From contig NZ_DIIM01000023.1 in the NCBI RefSeq assembly GCF_002420705.1, positions 1 to 28,172 of the forward strand: 28,172 bases of DNA, written 5' to 3'. A program made the translations under genes and the position numbers. This DNA comes from Sphingobacterium sp. UBA5670. GTDB lineage: Bacteria > Bacteroidota > Bacteroidia > Sphingobacteriales > Sphingobacteriaceae. Each line of letters opens with the position of its first letter. The first letter of the stretch is position 1. Below, in pieces: positions 1 to 6,736 of the stretch. The notes under the pieces are model-generated. The model did not search any database, was not told where the DNA came from, and worked only from the letters and a program-made list of their open reading frames with translations.

Positions 1-179
1 CCAATAAGGAAGATAACATGCTTATAGAACCTGTATTTTACACAAGGATGGGGCTTGGAAAAGGATGGAAGCTGCAATATACAAACGGCATGGTATTCGG
101 TTTTAAAAGCAATACCTATTTAAAGGCAGGCTACCCATTGTTTACACTGGGAGTTTTATATAAATTTGGAGGAAAATAG
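1..179 (+). CDS. C-terminal end of a probable outer-membrane beta-barrel protein (5' truncated)
   Basis: An open frame enters from the left edge (first whole codon at base 3) and stops with TAG at 177-179, giving 58 residues. The residues alternate polar and hydrophobic/aromatic side chains in short strands (for example KLQYTNGMVFGF and LFTLGVLYKFGGK), as in the last hairpins of an outer-membrane barrel. There is no start codon in the window that would make sense of the whole protein. It ends 5 bases before the next gene, so the two are probably co-transcribed. The frame and stop are directly visible. The barrel assignment is an inference from strand pattern, and the family cannot be named from this fragment. 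Confidence 0.6.
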   Translation, partial: NKEDNMLIEPVFYTRMGLGKGWKLQYTNGMVFGFKSNTYLKAGYPLFTLGVLYKFGGK

Positions 180-184
180 CAGCT

Positions 185-775
185 ATGAGCAAAAAAAAAT
201 TATTTGGATTTCTAGTGGTGCTGGGTTTATTTATTTCCGGTTGTGGTGTGAATCGGCAAAAAGCGCAGATCGAGAATTTGGCAAAATGTAAGTTCGATGT
301 GGAATCTGTGGATAGTATCCGGCTGGCAGGAACCTCTTTACAACGGCTGATCAGGAATAATCAGATTGACTTGGGGGCAGCTCCCAGTCTGGCATTAGCT
401 TACTTGCGAAAGGATATCCCGCTCGATGCAGTTATTCGGCTTAAAATAGATAATCCGACGCTGAAGAAAGCGTCCATTAATAAATTTCAGTATATCATTC
501 TCTACGGCGGACAGCAACTTGTTGAAGGGATTGTCAATCAATCTTTACAAATAGAGCCCGGACAATCTACTGTCGCAAATGTGCGTATTGCTACCAATAT
601 CTATGATTTGTTGAAGAATTCGGATTTGCAGGATTTTTTAATGTCAAGCGATGAGAATAAAAAGGGAATATTTACGTTAAAAGTTAAACCTTCTATCAAT
701 ATCGCTGGACAATCTGTGTTCTATCCAGGCTATATTACTATAGATAAAGCGGTAAGCCGCAAGATTCTGCTTTAA
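185..775 (+). CDS. Lipoprotein with LEA14/WHy-like domain
   Basis: This 196-aa protein begins with a lysine-rich n-region and a hydrophobic stretch ending in FISGC (Cys20), a clear lipobox, so it should be a lipid-anchored envelope protein. The rest, roughly residues 35-190, reads like a LEA14/WHy-type beta-sandwich: an LKIDNPT segment near residue 86 (the family's typical hydrophobic-x-N-P turn), followed by alternating strands. These domains are usually non-enzymatic, and no catalytic motif is visible. A GGAGG-like sequence lies in the last codons of the upstream gene, about 12 bases before the ATG, supporting this start. It sits 5 bases after the truncated upstream gene and is followed by a strong terminator, so it ends that operon. 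Lipoprotein status is strong; the fold is an inference. Confidence 0.75.
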   Translation: MSKKKLFGFLVVLGLFISGCGVNRQKAQIENLAKCKFDVESVDSIRLAGTSLQRLIRNNQIDLGAAPSLALAYLRKDIPLDAVIRLKIDNPTLKKASINKFQYIILYGGQQLVEGIVNQSLQIEPGQSTVANVRIATNIYDLLKNSDLQDFLMSSDENKKGIFTLKVKPSINIAGQSVFYPGYITIDKAVSRKILL

Positions 776-799
776 CACAATCAATCGAGCGAAGATATC

Positions 800-831
800 A
801 AGGTTTTTCATGAAAATGGAAAACCTTTTTT
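800..831 (+). terminator. Rho-independent terminator after the LEA14-like lipoprotein gene
   Basis: Arms 800-809 and 818-827 pair (core AAGGTTTT with AAAACCTT, extended by a G-T and a C-G pair) around an 8-base loop, followed by a T-rich tail. It closes the operon that enters from the left edge and isolates the 1073 cluster. Confidence 0.8.
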
Positions 832-1010
832 ATTGGTGAGAAAGGTCCTTTGGTTATGCTTCCATAACTGTAGGTGCCCGTGAAATCATGAAGATTTTTG
901 TGATAGTTTTTTCACTTGTTGAGATCTTTTGATGGCAATAGGTCATTTTTGCTAAACCGTTATGACGAATGGACTTTCTGTTAAGAATTAAACTGTAATA
1001 AAAAAGTTAT

Positions 1011-1049
1011 AGTGTCAAAGTGTAAAGTATACACCTTATTTTATATTTT
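1011..1049 (+). promoter_or_regulatory. Candidate promoter/operator region of the glycoside cluster
   Basis: An inverted repeat GTGTA-N5-TACAC lies at 1020-1034, and an imperfect tandem repeat AGTGTCAA/AGTGTAAA lies at 1011-1026. A -7-like TATATTTT at 1042-1049 (consensus TAnnTTTG, one mismatch) begins 19 bases after GTG at 1020-1022, a weak match to the -33 TTG. If real, the dyad would overlay the -33 region and could be a repressor site. The repeats are visible; the function is inference from position. No regulator gene is in the cluster. Confidence 0.3.
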
Positions 1050-1072
1050 AGTCTTTAATTACAAACCTAAAT

Positions 1073-2041
1073 ATGTTAAAAAGAATCTTTATTCCCGTTT
1101 TGTTATTTGCTGGCGCACATGCTATGGCTCAGAAGACGTTCGAACCCTATGAGCAACCCATTGAAGGAACTAATCTAACGTTTAAAATGCTGGCAATTCC
1201 CGGCGGTAATTTTAAGATGGGAACTACAAATGGAGGAAAAGAGGATGAGAAACCTGCACATGAGGTTAAATTAGATCCATTTTGGATGGGACAGTACGAG
1301 GTAACCTGGGATCTGTTTGAACCATTTCTGTATAAAGATTATGAAATTGCAAAGAGTAAGGATGGAAAAGTATCAAAAGAAATTGATGCTGTTACCCGAC
1401 CCACTAAGCCTTATTTAGATATGACTTTTGGTTTTGGAAAAGAAGGGCATCCAGCCTTGGCGATGACTCATTATAATGCTATCCAATTCTGTAAATGGCT
1501 TTATGTTCGGACGGGTGTATTTTATCGTTTACCTACAGAAGCTGAATGGGAATATGCGGCTAGAGCTGGCTCAAAGACAACTTATTTTTTTGGTGATCAA
1601 GCGACACAGTTAGCTGAATATGCTTGGTTTAAAGATAATGGTGAGCAAAAAACGCATATTGTAGGACAAAAGAAACCTAATCCTTGGGGGCTTTATGATA
1701 TTTATGGAAACGTTGCCGAATGGACTTATGACCAATATAAATCCGATAGTTACAATGAAGGCAAAGGGAAGGTATTGACCAATCCTGTCACTGTTCCAAC
1801 AACCTTATATCCACATGTTGTACGCGGCGGTGCTTTTGATAGCTCGGCAGAAGACCTGCGTTCGGCTGCCCGCGGCGCATCAGATCCTGTCTGGAAACAA
1901 TTGGATCCGCAAATTCCCAAAAGTAACTGGTGGTTTCCAGAAGCACCATTCGTAGGTATGAGACTGGTACGCCCCCTAAATCCACCTAGTCACGAAGAAA
2001 TTATGGCTTATTACGACAAACAGCCAATCAAAGACTTTTAA
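1073..2041 (+). CDS. Secreted SUMF1/FGE-fold protein lacking the catalytic cysteines
   Basis: This 322-aa protein has a Sec-type signal peptide (about residues 1-19, ending AMA-Q) and then a formylglycine-generating-enzyme (SUMF1) fold. Family signatures are IPGGNFKMG near 42-50, RLPTEAEWEYAARAG at 152-166, GNVAEW at 212-217, RGGAFDSS at 251-258 and GMRLVRP near 295-301. True FGE enzymes use a C-terminal cysteine pair; here the only cysteine in the whole protein is Cys140, so sulfatase activation chemistry is very unlikely. Other SUMF1-fold proteins act as binding or structural domains, and that is a better guess. It starts the glycoside cluster, 26 bases before a Gfo/Idh/MocA gene. It may bind substrate or another exported member; no sulfatase gene is nearby. 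Confidence 0.85.
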   Translation: MLKRIFIPVLLFAGAHAMAQKTFEPYEQPIEGTNLTFKMLAIPGGNFKMGTTNGGKEDEKPAHEVKLDPFWMGQYEVTWDLFEPFLYKDYEIAKSKDGKVSKEIDAVTRPTKPYLDMTFGFGKEGHPALAMTHYNAIQFCKWLYVRTGVFYRLPTEAEWEYAARAGSKTTYFFGDQATQLAEYAWFKDNGEQKTHIVGQKKPNPWGLYDIYGNVAEWTYDQYKSDSYNEGKGKVLTNPVTVPTTLYPHVVRGGAFDSSAEDLRSAARGASDPVWKQLDPQIPKSNWWFPEAPFVGMRLVRPLNPPSHEEIMAYYDKQPIKDF

Positions 2042-2067
2042 TATCAAATAATCAATATAAAACTGTT

Positions 2068-3381
2068 ATGGAAAATCTAGAAAGAAGAGATTTTATTAAA
2101 ACTTCTGCCGTAGTAGCTGGTGGCGCTATGTTGAGCTCATTGCCGTTATCGGGTGCTTATGCTGCGGGCTCAGATGTCATTAAAGTTGCGCTAGTGGGCT
2201 GCGGGGGACGGGGAACCGGAGCTACATTTGATGCGCTTAGTTCAGGGATGAACATTAAAGTGGTGGCACTCGCGGATGCTTTTAAAGATAATTTAGAAAG
2301 TACGTATAAAACGCTGAAAGAAAAGTGGCAAGATAAGATCGACGTGAGTGATAATCATAAATTTGTTGGATTCGATGCTTACAAAGATGCAATTCAATTG
2401 GCGGATGTGGTGATTTTAGCGACTCCTCCAGGATTTAGACCAACTCATTTTGAGGAAGCAATCCGTCAGGGTAAACATGTTTTCATGGAGAAGCCTGTAG
2501 CTGTTGATATCCCTGGTGTACAGCAGGTTATACGTGTGGCTGCGGAAGCCAAACGTAAGAAATTGAACGTTGTTGTTGGTTTACAACGCCGTTATCAAAC
2601 GAATTACCGTGAGGCCATCAAACGTATTCACGAAGGTGCAATCGGTGATGTTACATCGGGACAAGTGTATTGGAACTCTGGTGGAGTGTGGGTACGTCCA
2701 CGTAAACCAGAACAAACCGAAATGGAGTATCAAATGCGTAATTGGTATTATTTCAACTGGTTGTGTGGCGATCATATCGTCGAGCAGCACGTTCATAATA
2801 TCGATATTGCCAACTGGGTGAAAGGTGCTTATCCCGTATCTATTCAAGGTACCGGAAGCAGGGCACACCGTACAGGTAAAGAGTATGGTGAGATCTATGA
2901 TAATTTTGCATTGGAGTTAACCTATGCTGACCACAGTGTCGTATATAGCCAATGTAGACACTTCGAAGGTATACATAACCGTGTCGATGAACAGTTCCAA
3001 GCGACCAAAGGACGGGCTTATCTTTCGGCTGGCGGACAGGCGGTGTTGTACGACTGGAAAGGAAAAGAAATCTACCGTCATGATGCCAAGGGCAATCCAA
3101 ACCCTTATCAACAAGAGCATAAGGAACTTTTTACGGCAATTTCAAAGGGTGAATATAAATTCGATAATGCTGAATATGGTGCTTACAGTACATTGACGGG
3201 TATTATCGGACGTATCGCTTGTTATACAGGTAAGGTAATCAAATGGGATGAGGCATTGAAATCTACCATCAAATTGGGACCAGATGTGCTTGCTTGGGAT
3301 GCCAAACCAAAATTGCTTCCAGATGCAGAAGGTTTTTACCCGGTAGCGATGCCTGGTCAAAACACCAACTTATATATTTAA
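2068..3381 (+). CDS. Tat-exported Gfo/Idh/MocA-family oxidoreductase (1)
   Basis: This 437-aa protein has a twin-arginine signal (ERRDFIK, residues 5-11, then a hydrophobic stretch to about residue 32), so it is probably folded with its NAD(P) in the cytoplasm and exported. The nucleotide-binding loop is GCGGRG at 44-49. The family's EKP motif is at 141-143, with its lysine the usual catalytic residue. A GDHIVEQHVHNID segment at 234-246 supplies the conserved Asp/His of the active site. Family members oxidise or reduce a sugar hydroxyl/keto group. With the neighbouring GMC dehydrogenase and isomerase-fold protein, a role in making or reducing 3-keto sugars is likely. It lies in a tight operon (26 bases upstream gap, 11 bases to apbE). 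Family is certain; substrate is unknown. Confidence 0.9.
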   Translation: MENLERRDFIKTSAVVAGGAMLSSLPLSGAYAAGSDVIKVALVGCGGRGTGATFDALSSGMNIKVVALADAFKDNLESTYKTLKEKWQDKIDVSDNHKFVGFDAYKDAIQLADVVILATPPGFRPTHFEEAIRQGKHVFMEKPVAVDIPGVQQVIRVAAEAKRKKLNVVVGLQRRYQTNYREAIKRIHEGAIGDVTSGQVYWNSGGVWVRPRKPEQTEMEYQMRNWYYFNWLCGDHIVEQHVHNIDIANWVKGAYPVSIQGTGSRAHRTGKEYGEIYDNFALELTYADHSVVYSQCRHFEGIHNRVDEQFQATKGRAYLSAGGQAVLYDWKGKEIYRHDAKGNPNPYQQEHKELFTAISKGEYKFDNAEYGAYSTLTGIIGRIACYTGKVIKWDEALKSTIKLGPDVLAWDAKPKLLPDAEGFYPVAMPGQNTNLYI

Positions 3382-3392
3382 GCTTTGGGCCG

Positions 3393-4415
3393 ATGGGATT
3401 CAAGTGGAATTTGTGTCTTCTATTTTTTATCACGATTTGCTGCCTGCATTCAGCGGCACAAACAGCAGGAATGGAGCTGCACAAAATCCGGCTTGAGGGA
3501 CCCGCGCAAGGAACTCAATTCCATATCACTTACTTCGCTTCCGACAGTCTTGTTAGGCGGTCGGAAGTTGATCGTATTTTAACGACGATTGACTTGTCTA
3601 TGTCGATTTATCGCAAGGATTCGAAAATATCGTTGTTCAATACCGATTCAGTTATGTCTATCGTGATGGATAATCACATGGCCAAAGTGATAGCGGCTTC
3701 CTTTAAATATAATAAATTATCGAATGGTCAGTTCGATATTACTATTGCCCCGCTTGTTGATCTGTGGGGCTTTGGTGCAAATAAAAGTCAGATCAATCCT
3801 GATTCGGCTACCGTTTTGAAAGCTAAAGAACTGGTGGGTATGCAATACCTTAAGGTTAAGGGGGATCGGTTGATAAAGAAGAAAAAGGGAGTTAAAATTG
3901 ATGTCAATGGTATTGCCCAAGGGTATACGGTTGATGTTTTGGCAGATTATCTCGAGGGAAAGGGAATTGCCAATTATATGGTGGAGGTCGGAGGGGAGAT
4001 CCGGACCTTGGGGAGTCCTCCCGGAGGAAAGGGTTTTTCGATAGGAATTGTTCAGCCTGATGACGATAAGGGGGAGGAACTGATGACTGCTGTTGCACAG
4101 CTCAACGAGGGAGCGCTCACAACAGCGGGCAGTTTTGAGAAGTTTGTTCGCTATAAAGGTAAAAAATTGGGGCATCATATTGACCCCGTTTCAGGGTTTC
4201 CATACATGACCGACATATTGAGTGTAACCGTCTATGCCAAGACCGCAATGGAGGCGGATGCGCTGGATAACTTTTTTATGGGCATGGGACCTGAGCAAAT
4301 TTTGACAAAGGCCAGAAAATTGAAAGATGTAGAGGTTTTTGTCATTTTTAAAAATAAAAATCAGTCCATTCAAACAATTTATTCGGATGGATTTGGTAAA
4401 TTATTTAAAAATTAA
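3393..4415 (+). CDS. apbE: FAD:protein FMN transferase (ApbE family), secreted
   Basis: ApbE enzymes move FMN from FAD onto a Ser/Thr of a target protein outside the cytoplasm. I chose ATG 3393, which begins 11 bases after the previous stop and gives a good signal peptide (residues 1-23, ending SAAQT). An in-frame ATG at 3294 would overlap the preceding gene by 88 bases and bury that signal. The 340-aa product has the family motifs in order: DVNGIAQGY at 170-178, GGEIRTLG at 200-207, TTAGSFEKF near 243-251, HHIDPVSG at 261-268 (Mg2+ and flavin site) and TAMEADALD at 284-292. It lies inside the glycoside cluster, yet no protein there carries a convincing flavinylation target motif, so its client is unknown. 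The enzyme family is secure. Confidence 0.92.
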   Translation: MGFKWNLCLLFFITICCLHSAAQTAGMELHKIRLEGPAQGTQFHITYFASDSLVRRSEVDRILTTIDLSMSIYRKDSKISLFNTDSVMSIVMDNHMAKVIAASFKYNKLSNGQFDITIAPLVDLWGFGANKSQINPDSATVLKAKELVGMQYLKVKGDRLIKKKKGVKIDVNGIAQGYTVDVLADYLEGKGIANYMVEVGGEIRTLGSPPGGKGFSIGIVQPDDDKGEELMTAVAQLNEGALTTAGSFEKFVRYKGKKLGHHIDPVSGFPYMTDILSVTVYAKTAMEADALDNFFMGMGPEQILTKARKLKDVEVFVIFKNKNQSIQTIYSDGFGKLFKN

Positions 4416-4431
4416 TCAATTATAAAATAAA

Positions 4432-5355
4432 ATGAAGAGATCGGATTTTATTAAGGGTAGTCTTTTGGCCGCCGGGGCAGGACTAGCTGGGCAGACTTTT
4501 GCGTCGACAACACAAAATGCAGCAAATATGATGGATAAAGGTAAAACATTCAACTTAAATTATGCTCCGCATCAGGGGATGTTTAAAAATCACACAGGTG
4601 ATAATTTTCTGGATGAAATTCGTTATATGTATGATCTCGGCTTTCGTGGAATAGAAGATAATGGTTATTTGGGCAGAACATTGGACGAGCAGAAGAAGAT
4701 AGGGGATTTATTGGCTAAGTTAGGCATGACCATGGGTGTATTTGTTGTGGATGGCGGACAAAACTGGATGCCTTCTTTAGCGACGGGTAAACAGGAGTAT
4801 TTAGACAAGTTTGTGGAAACATGCAAAAAGTCTGTCGAAGCTGCCAAGCGTTGTAATGCAAAATGGCTTACGGTAGTACCTGGCTTTTATGAGAGAAAAC
4901 TGCCTTGGGGTAATCAGTTTAGCAATATACTTACGGCGATGCGTAAGGGGGCGGAAATTTTCGAACCGCATGGCCTGGTGATGGTCTTGGAAACTTTAAG
5001 TGATACACCGGATCTGTTTTTGCAGCAAACGCATGAGACTTATGCCTTATGTAAGGCTGTCAATAGTCCATCCTGTAAAATCTTATATGATATCTATCAC
5101 ATGCAACGTACCGAAGGTGATTTAATCGCAAATATGAACCGCTGCTGGGATGAAATTGCCTACATCCAAATTGGCGATAATCCAGGAAGGAAAGAACCTA
5201 CGACCGGTGAGATCAATTATAAAAATGTTTTCAAACATATTCATAGTAAAGGATATAAGGGAATCATGGGAATGGAACATGGCAATTCAAAGCCTGGCAA
5301 AGAGGGTGAGGACCGCTTGGTGGCGGCATATCGCGAGGTCGATAGCTTTTTGTAA
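4432..5355 (+). CDS. Secreted xylose-isomerase-fold (hydroxypyruvate-isomerase-like) sugar enzyme
   Basis: This 307-aa TIM-barrel protein belongs to the sugar phosphate isomerase/epimerase group. Likely metal ligands are Glu187 (VLETLSD), Asp220 and His223 (YDIYHMQ), Gln246 (in QIGDNPGRKEPTTGEINY, 246-263, a hydroxypyruvate-isomerase signature) and Glu282 (GMEHG). The N-terminus (KRSDFIKGS plus a hydrophobic run to about residue 24) looks like a Tat signal in which the second arginine is Ser4; export by Tat or Sec is therefore likely but unproven. Relatives beside Gfo/Idh/MocA genes in other Bacteroidota have been linked to cleavage of 3-keto-glycosides by elimination. Here the context (C3-type dehydrogenase and two Gfo proteins) favours that over hydroxypyruvate metabolism. 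It lies 16 bases after apbE. Confidence 0.85.
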   Translation: MKRSDFIKGSLLAAGAGLAGQTFASTTQNAANMMDKGKTFNLNYAPHQGMFKNHTGDNFLDEIRYMYDLGFRGIEDNGYLGRTLDEQKKIGDLLAKLGMTMGVFVVDGGQNWMPSLATGKQEYLDKFVETCKKSVEAAKRCNAKWLTVVPGFYERKLPWGNQFSNILTAMRKGAEIFEPHGLVMVLETLSDTPDLFLQQTHETYALCKAVNSPSCKILYDIYHMQRTEGDLIANMNRCWDEIAYIQIGDNPGRKEPTTGEINYKNVFKHIHSKGYKGIMGMEHGNSKPGKEGEDRLVAAYREVDSFL

Positions 5356-5399
5356 TATTTTAATAGTGTACTATTGACAATTAGATTTAATTTCTTAAA

Positions 5400-5429
5400 T
5401 TGAGCTGGTAAAACCAATTAGTAGTATTG
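5400..5429 (+). promoter_or_regulatory. Internal Bacteroidota-type promoter before the permease gene
   Basis: TTG at 5400-5402, a 19-base spacer, and TAGTATTG at 5422-5429 match the Bacteroidota consensus TTTG-N19-TAnnTTTG, with one mismatch in the -7 box. A second, weaker pair lies just upstream (TTG 5374-5376, then TAAATTGA after 19 bases). Transcription would begin around 5434, close before the ATG at 5448. It would let the permease, GMC, Gfo-2 and small-subunit genes be expressed apart from the first four genes. Confidence 0.55.
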
Positions 5430-5447
5430 TAAAACACCATTTTTTTT

Positions 5448-6695
5448 ATGATTTCATCAACAATAAAATTTAAACTATCCTTTATGATGTTCCTCGAATT
5501 TTTTATTTGGGGGGGATGGTTTGTCACATTAGGAACCTTCTTGAGCAAAAATCTACATGCAACAGATTTTGAAATGGCCAATGTGTTTTCAACACAATCT
5601 TTGGGTGCTATTATCGCTCCCTTTATTGTCGGAATGATTGCCGACCGTTATTTTAATGCGGAGCGTATTTTGGGTGTTTTGCACTTGGTCGGTGCTGTGT
5701 TAATGTATCAGATGTATGGTGCAGCCGATATGTCTACTTTTTATCCGTATGTATTGGCTTATATGGTACTTTATATGCCAACATTGGCCTTGGCAAGTTC
5801 AGTTTCTTTTAGACAATTGACCAATCCAGAAAAACAATTTTCAGGTATACGTATATGGGGGACAATTGGTTGGATTGTAGCAGGTTTAGCAATTAGTTAT
5901 ATCTTTAGATGGGATGCTGCTGCATCTGAAGGTGCTTTGAAAAATACCTTCTTAATGTCGGGTGTAGCTTCATTGGTACTAGGGGTATTTTCGTTCGCAT
6001 TGCCTAAAACGCCACCGGTTAAACTGGATGAAAACGAAAAACCGTCTTTCGCATCAATTATTGGTCTGGATGCGATTAAATTGTTGAAAGACAAAAACTT
6101 TTTGATCTTTTTCGTTTCTTCGGTATTGATTTGTATTCCATTGGCATTTTATTATTCAAATGCAAACTTGTTCCTTACCGAAATTGGATTAGAAAATCCA
6201 ACAGGTAAGATGACAATTGGTCAGGCATCTGAGGTATTGTTCTTATTGGCCTTGCCAATTTTCTTTACAAAATTTGGCTTTAAGAAAACCATTTTGGTCG
6301 GTATGTTGGCTTGGGTAATCCGTTACCTTCTATTTGCTTATGGCAATGCAGGTGAATTATCGTTTATGTTGTTGATCGGTATTGCATTGCACGGTATCTG
6401 TTATGACTTTTTCTTTGTGTCAGGACAGATTTATACGGATAGCAAAGCAGGTGTTAAATACAAATCAGCAGCACAGGGCTTGATCACTTTGGCAACTTAT
6501 GGTGTTGGACAGTTGATCGGTTTCTGGGTAGCAAGTTATGTTGGAGATAAGTACAAAGAATTGAAAGCAACTGATATGGCGGCATTCTGGAATCATACCT
6601 GGGTTGTCCCTGCAGTTATCGCAGCTGTTGTGTTTTTTATCTTTTTAGCTCTATTTAAGGACGAAAAGATTGATAGCACAAATGCTGCACACTAA
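5448..6695 (+). CDS. MFS transporter of the nucleoside:H+ symporter (NupG-like) type
   Basis: This 415-aa integral membrane protein has about twelve hydrophobic segments, split near residues 185-210 by the polar central loop of a major facilitator. The N-terminal half carries LEFFIWGGWFVTLGTFL (15-31) and MIADRYFNAERILG (the MFS loop 2-3 motif). These features resemble the NupG/XapB and LacY-like symporters. In Bacteroidota such permeases are often encoded beside sugar isomerase and Gfo/Idh/MocA genes, where they more plausibly carry a sugar or keto-sugar than a nucleoside. Here the likely cargo is the product released by the periplasmic enzymes. It has its own candidate promoter and leads 41 bases into the GMC dehydrogenase gene. 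Family is good; substrate is inference. Confidence 0.85.
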   Translation: MISSTIKFKLSFMMFLEFFIWGGWFVTLGTFLSKNLHATDFEMANVFSTQSLGAIIAPFIVGMIADRYFNAERILGVLHLVGAVLMYQMYGAADMSTFYPYVLAYMVLYMPTLALASSVSFRQLTNPEKQFSGIRIWGTIGWIVAGLAISYIFRWDAAASEGALKNTFLMSGVASLVLGVFSFALPKTPPVKLDENEKPSFASIIGLDAIKLLKDKNFLIFFVSSVLICIPLAFYYSNANLFLTEIGLENPTGKMTIGQASEVLFLLALPIFFTKFGFKKTILVGMLAWVIRYLLFAYGNAGELSFMLLIGIALHGICYDFFFVSGQIYTDSKAGVKYKSAAQGLITLATYGVGQLIGFWVASYVGDKYKELKATDMAAFWNHTWVVPAVIAAVVFFIFLALFKDEKIDSTNAAH

Positions 6696-6736
6696 ACAGA
6701 AAAATAACTATTTAAAAACAAATAATTAGAAGAGAG

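Noticed and set aside
2200..2240. A TGAT peptide in Gfo-1 (residues 50-53), resembling an ApbE flavinylation site
   Set aside because: It is part of the nucleotide-binding loop GCGGRGTGAT, lacks the upstream Asp, and is explained by the Rossmann fold.
3294..3392. Longer start of the ApbE gene inside the end of Gfo-1
   Set aside because: It adds a non-conserved 33-residue tail that hides the signal peptide; ATG 3393 directly follows the previous stop.
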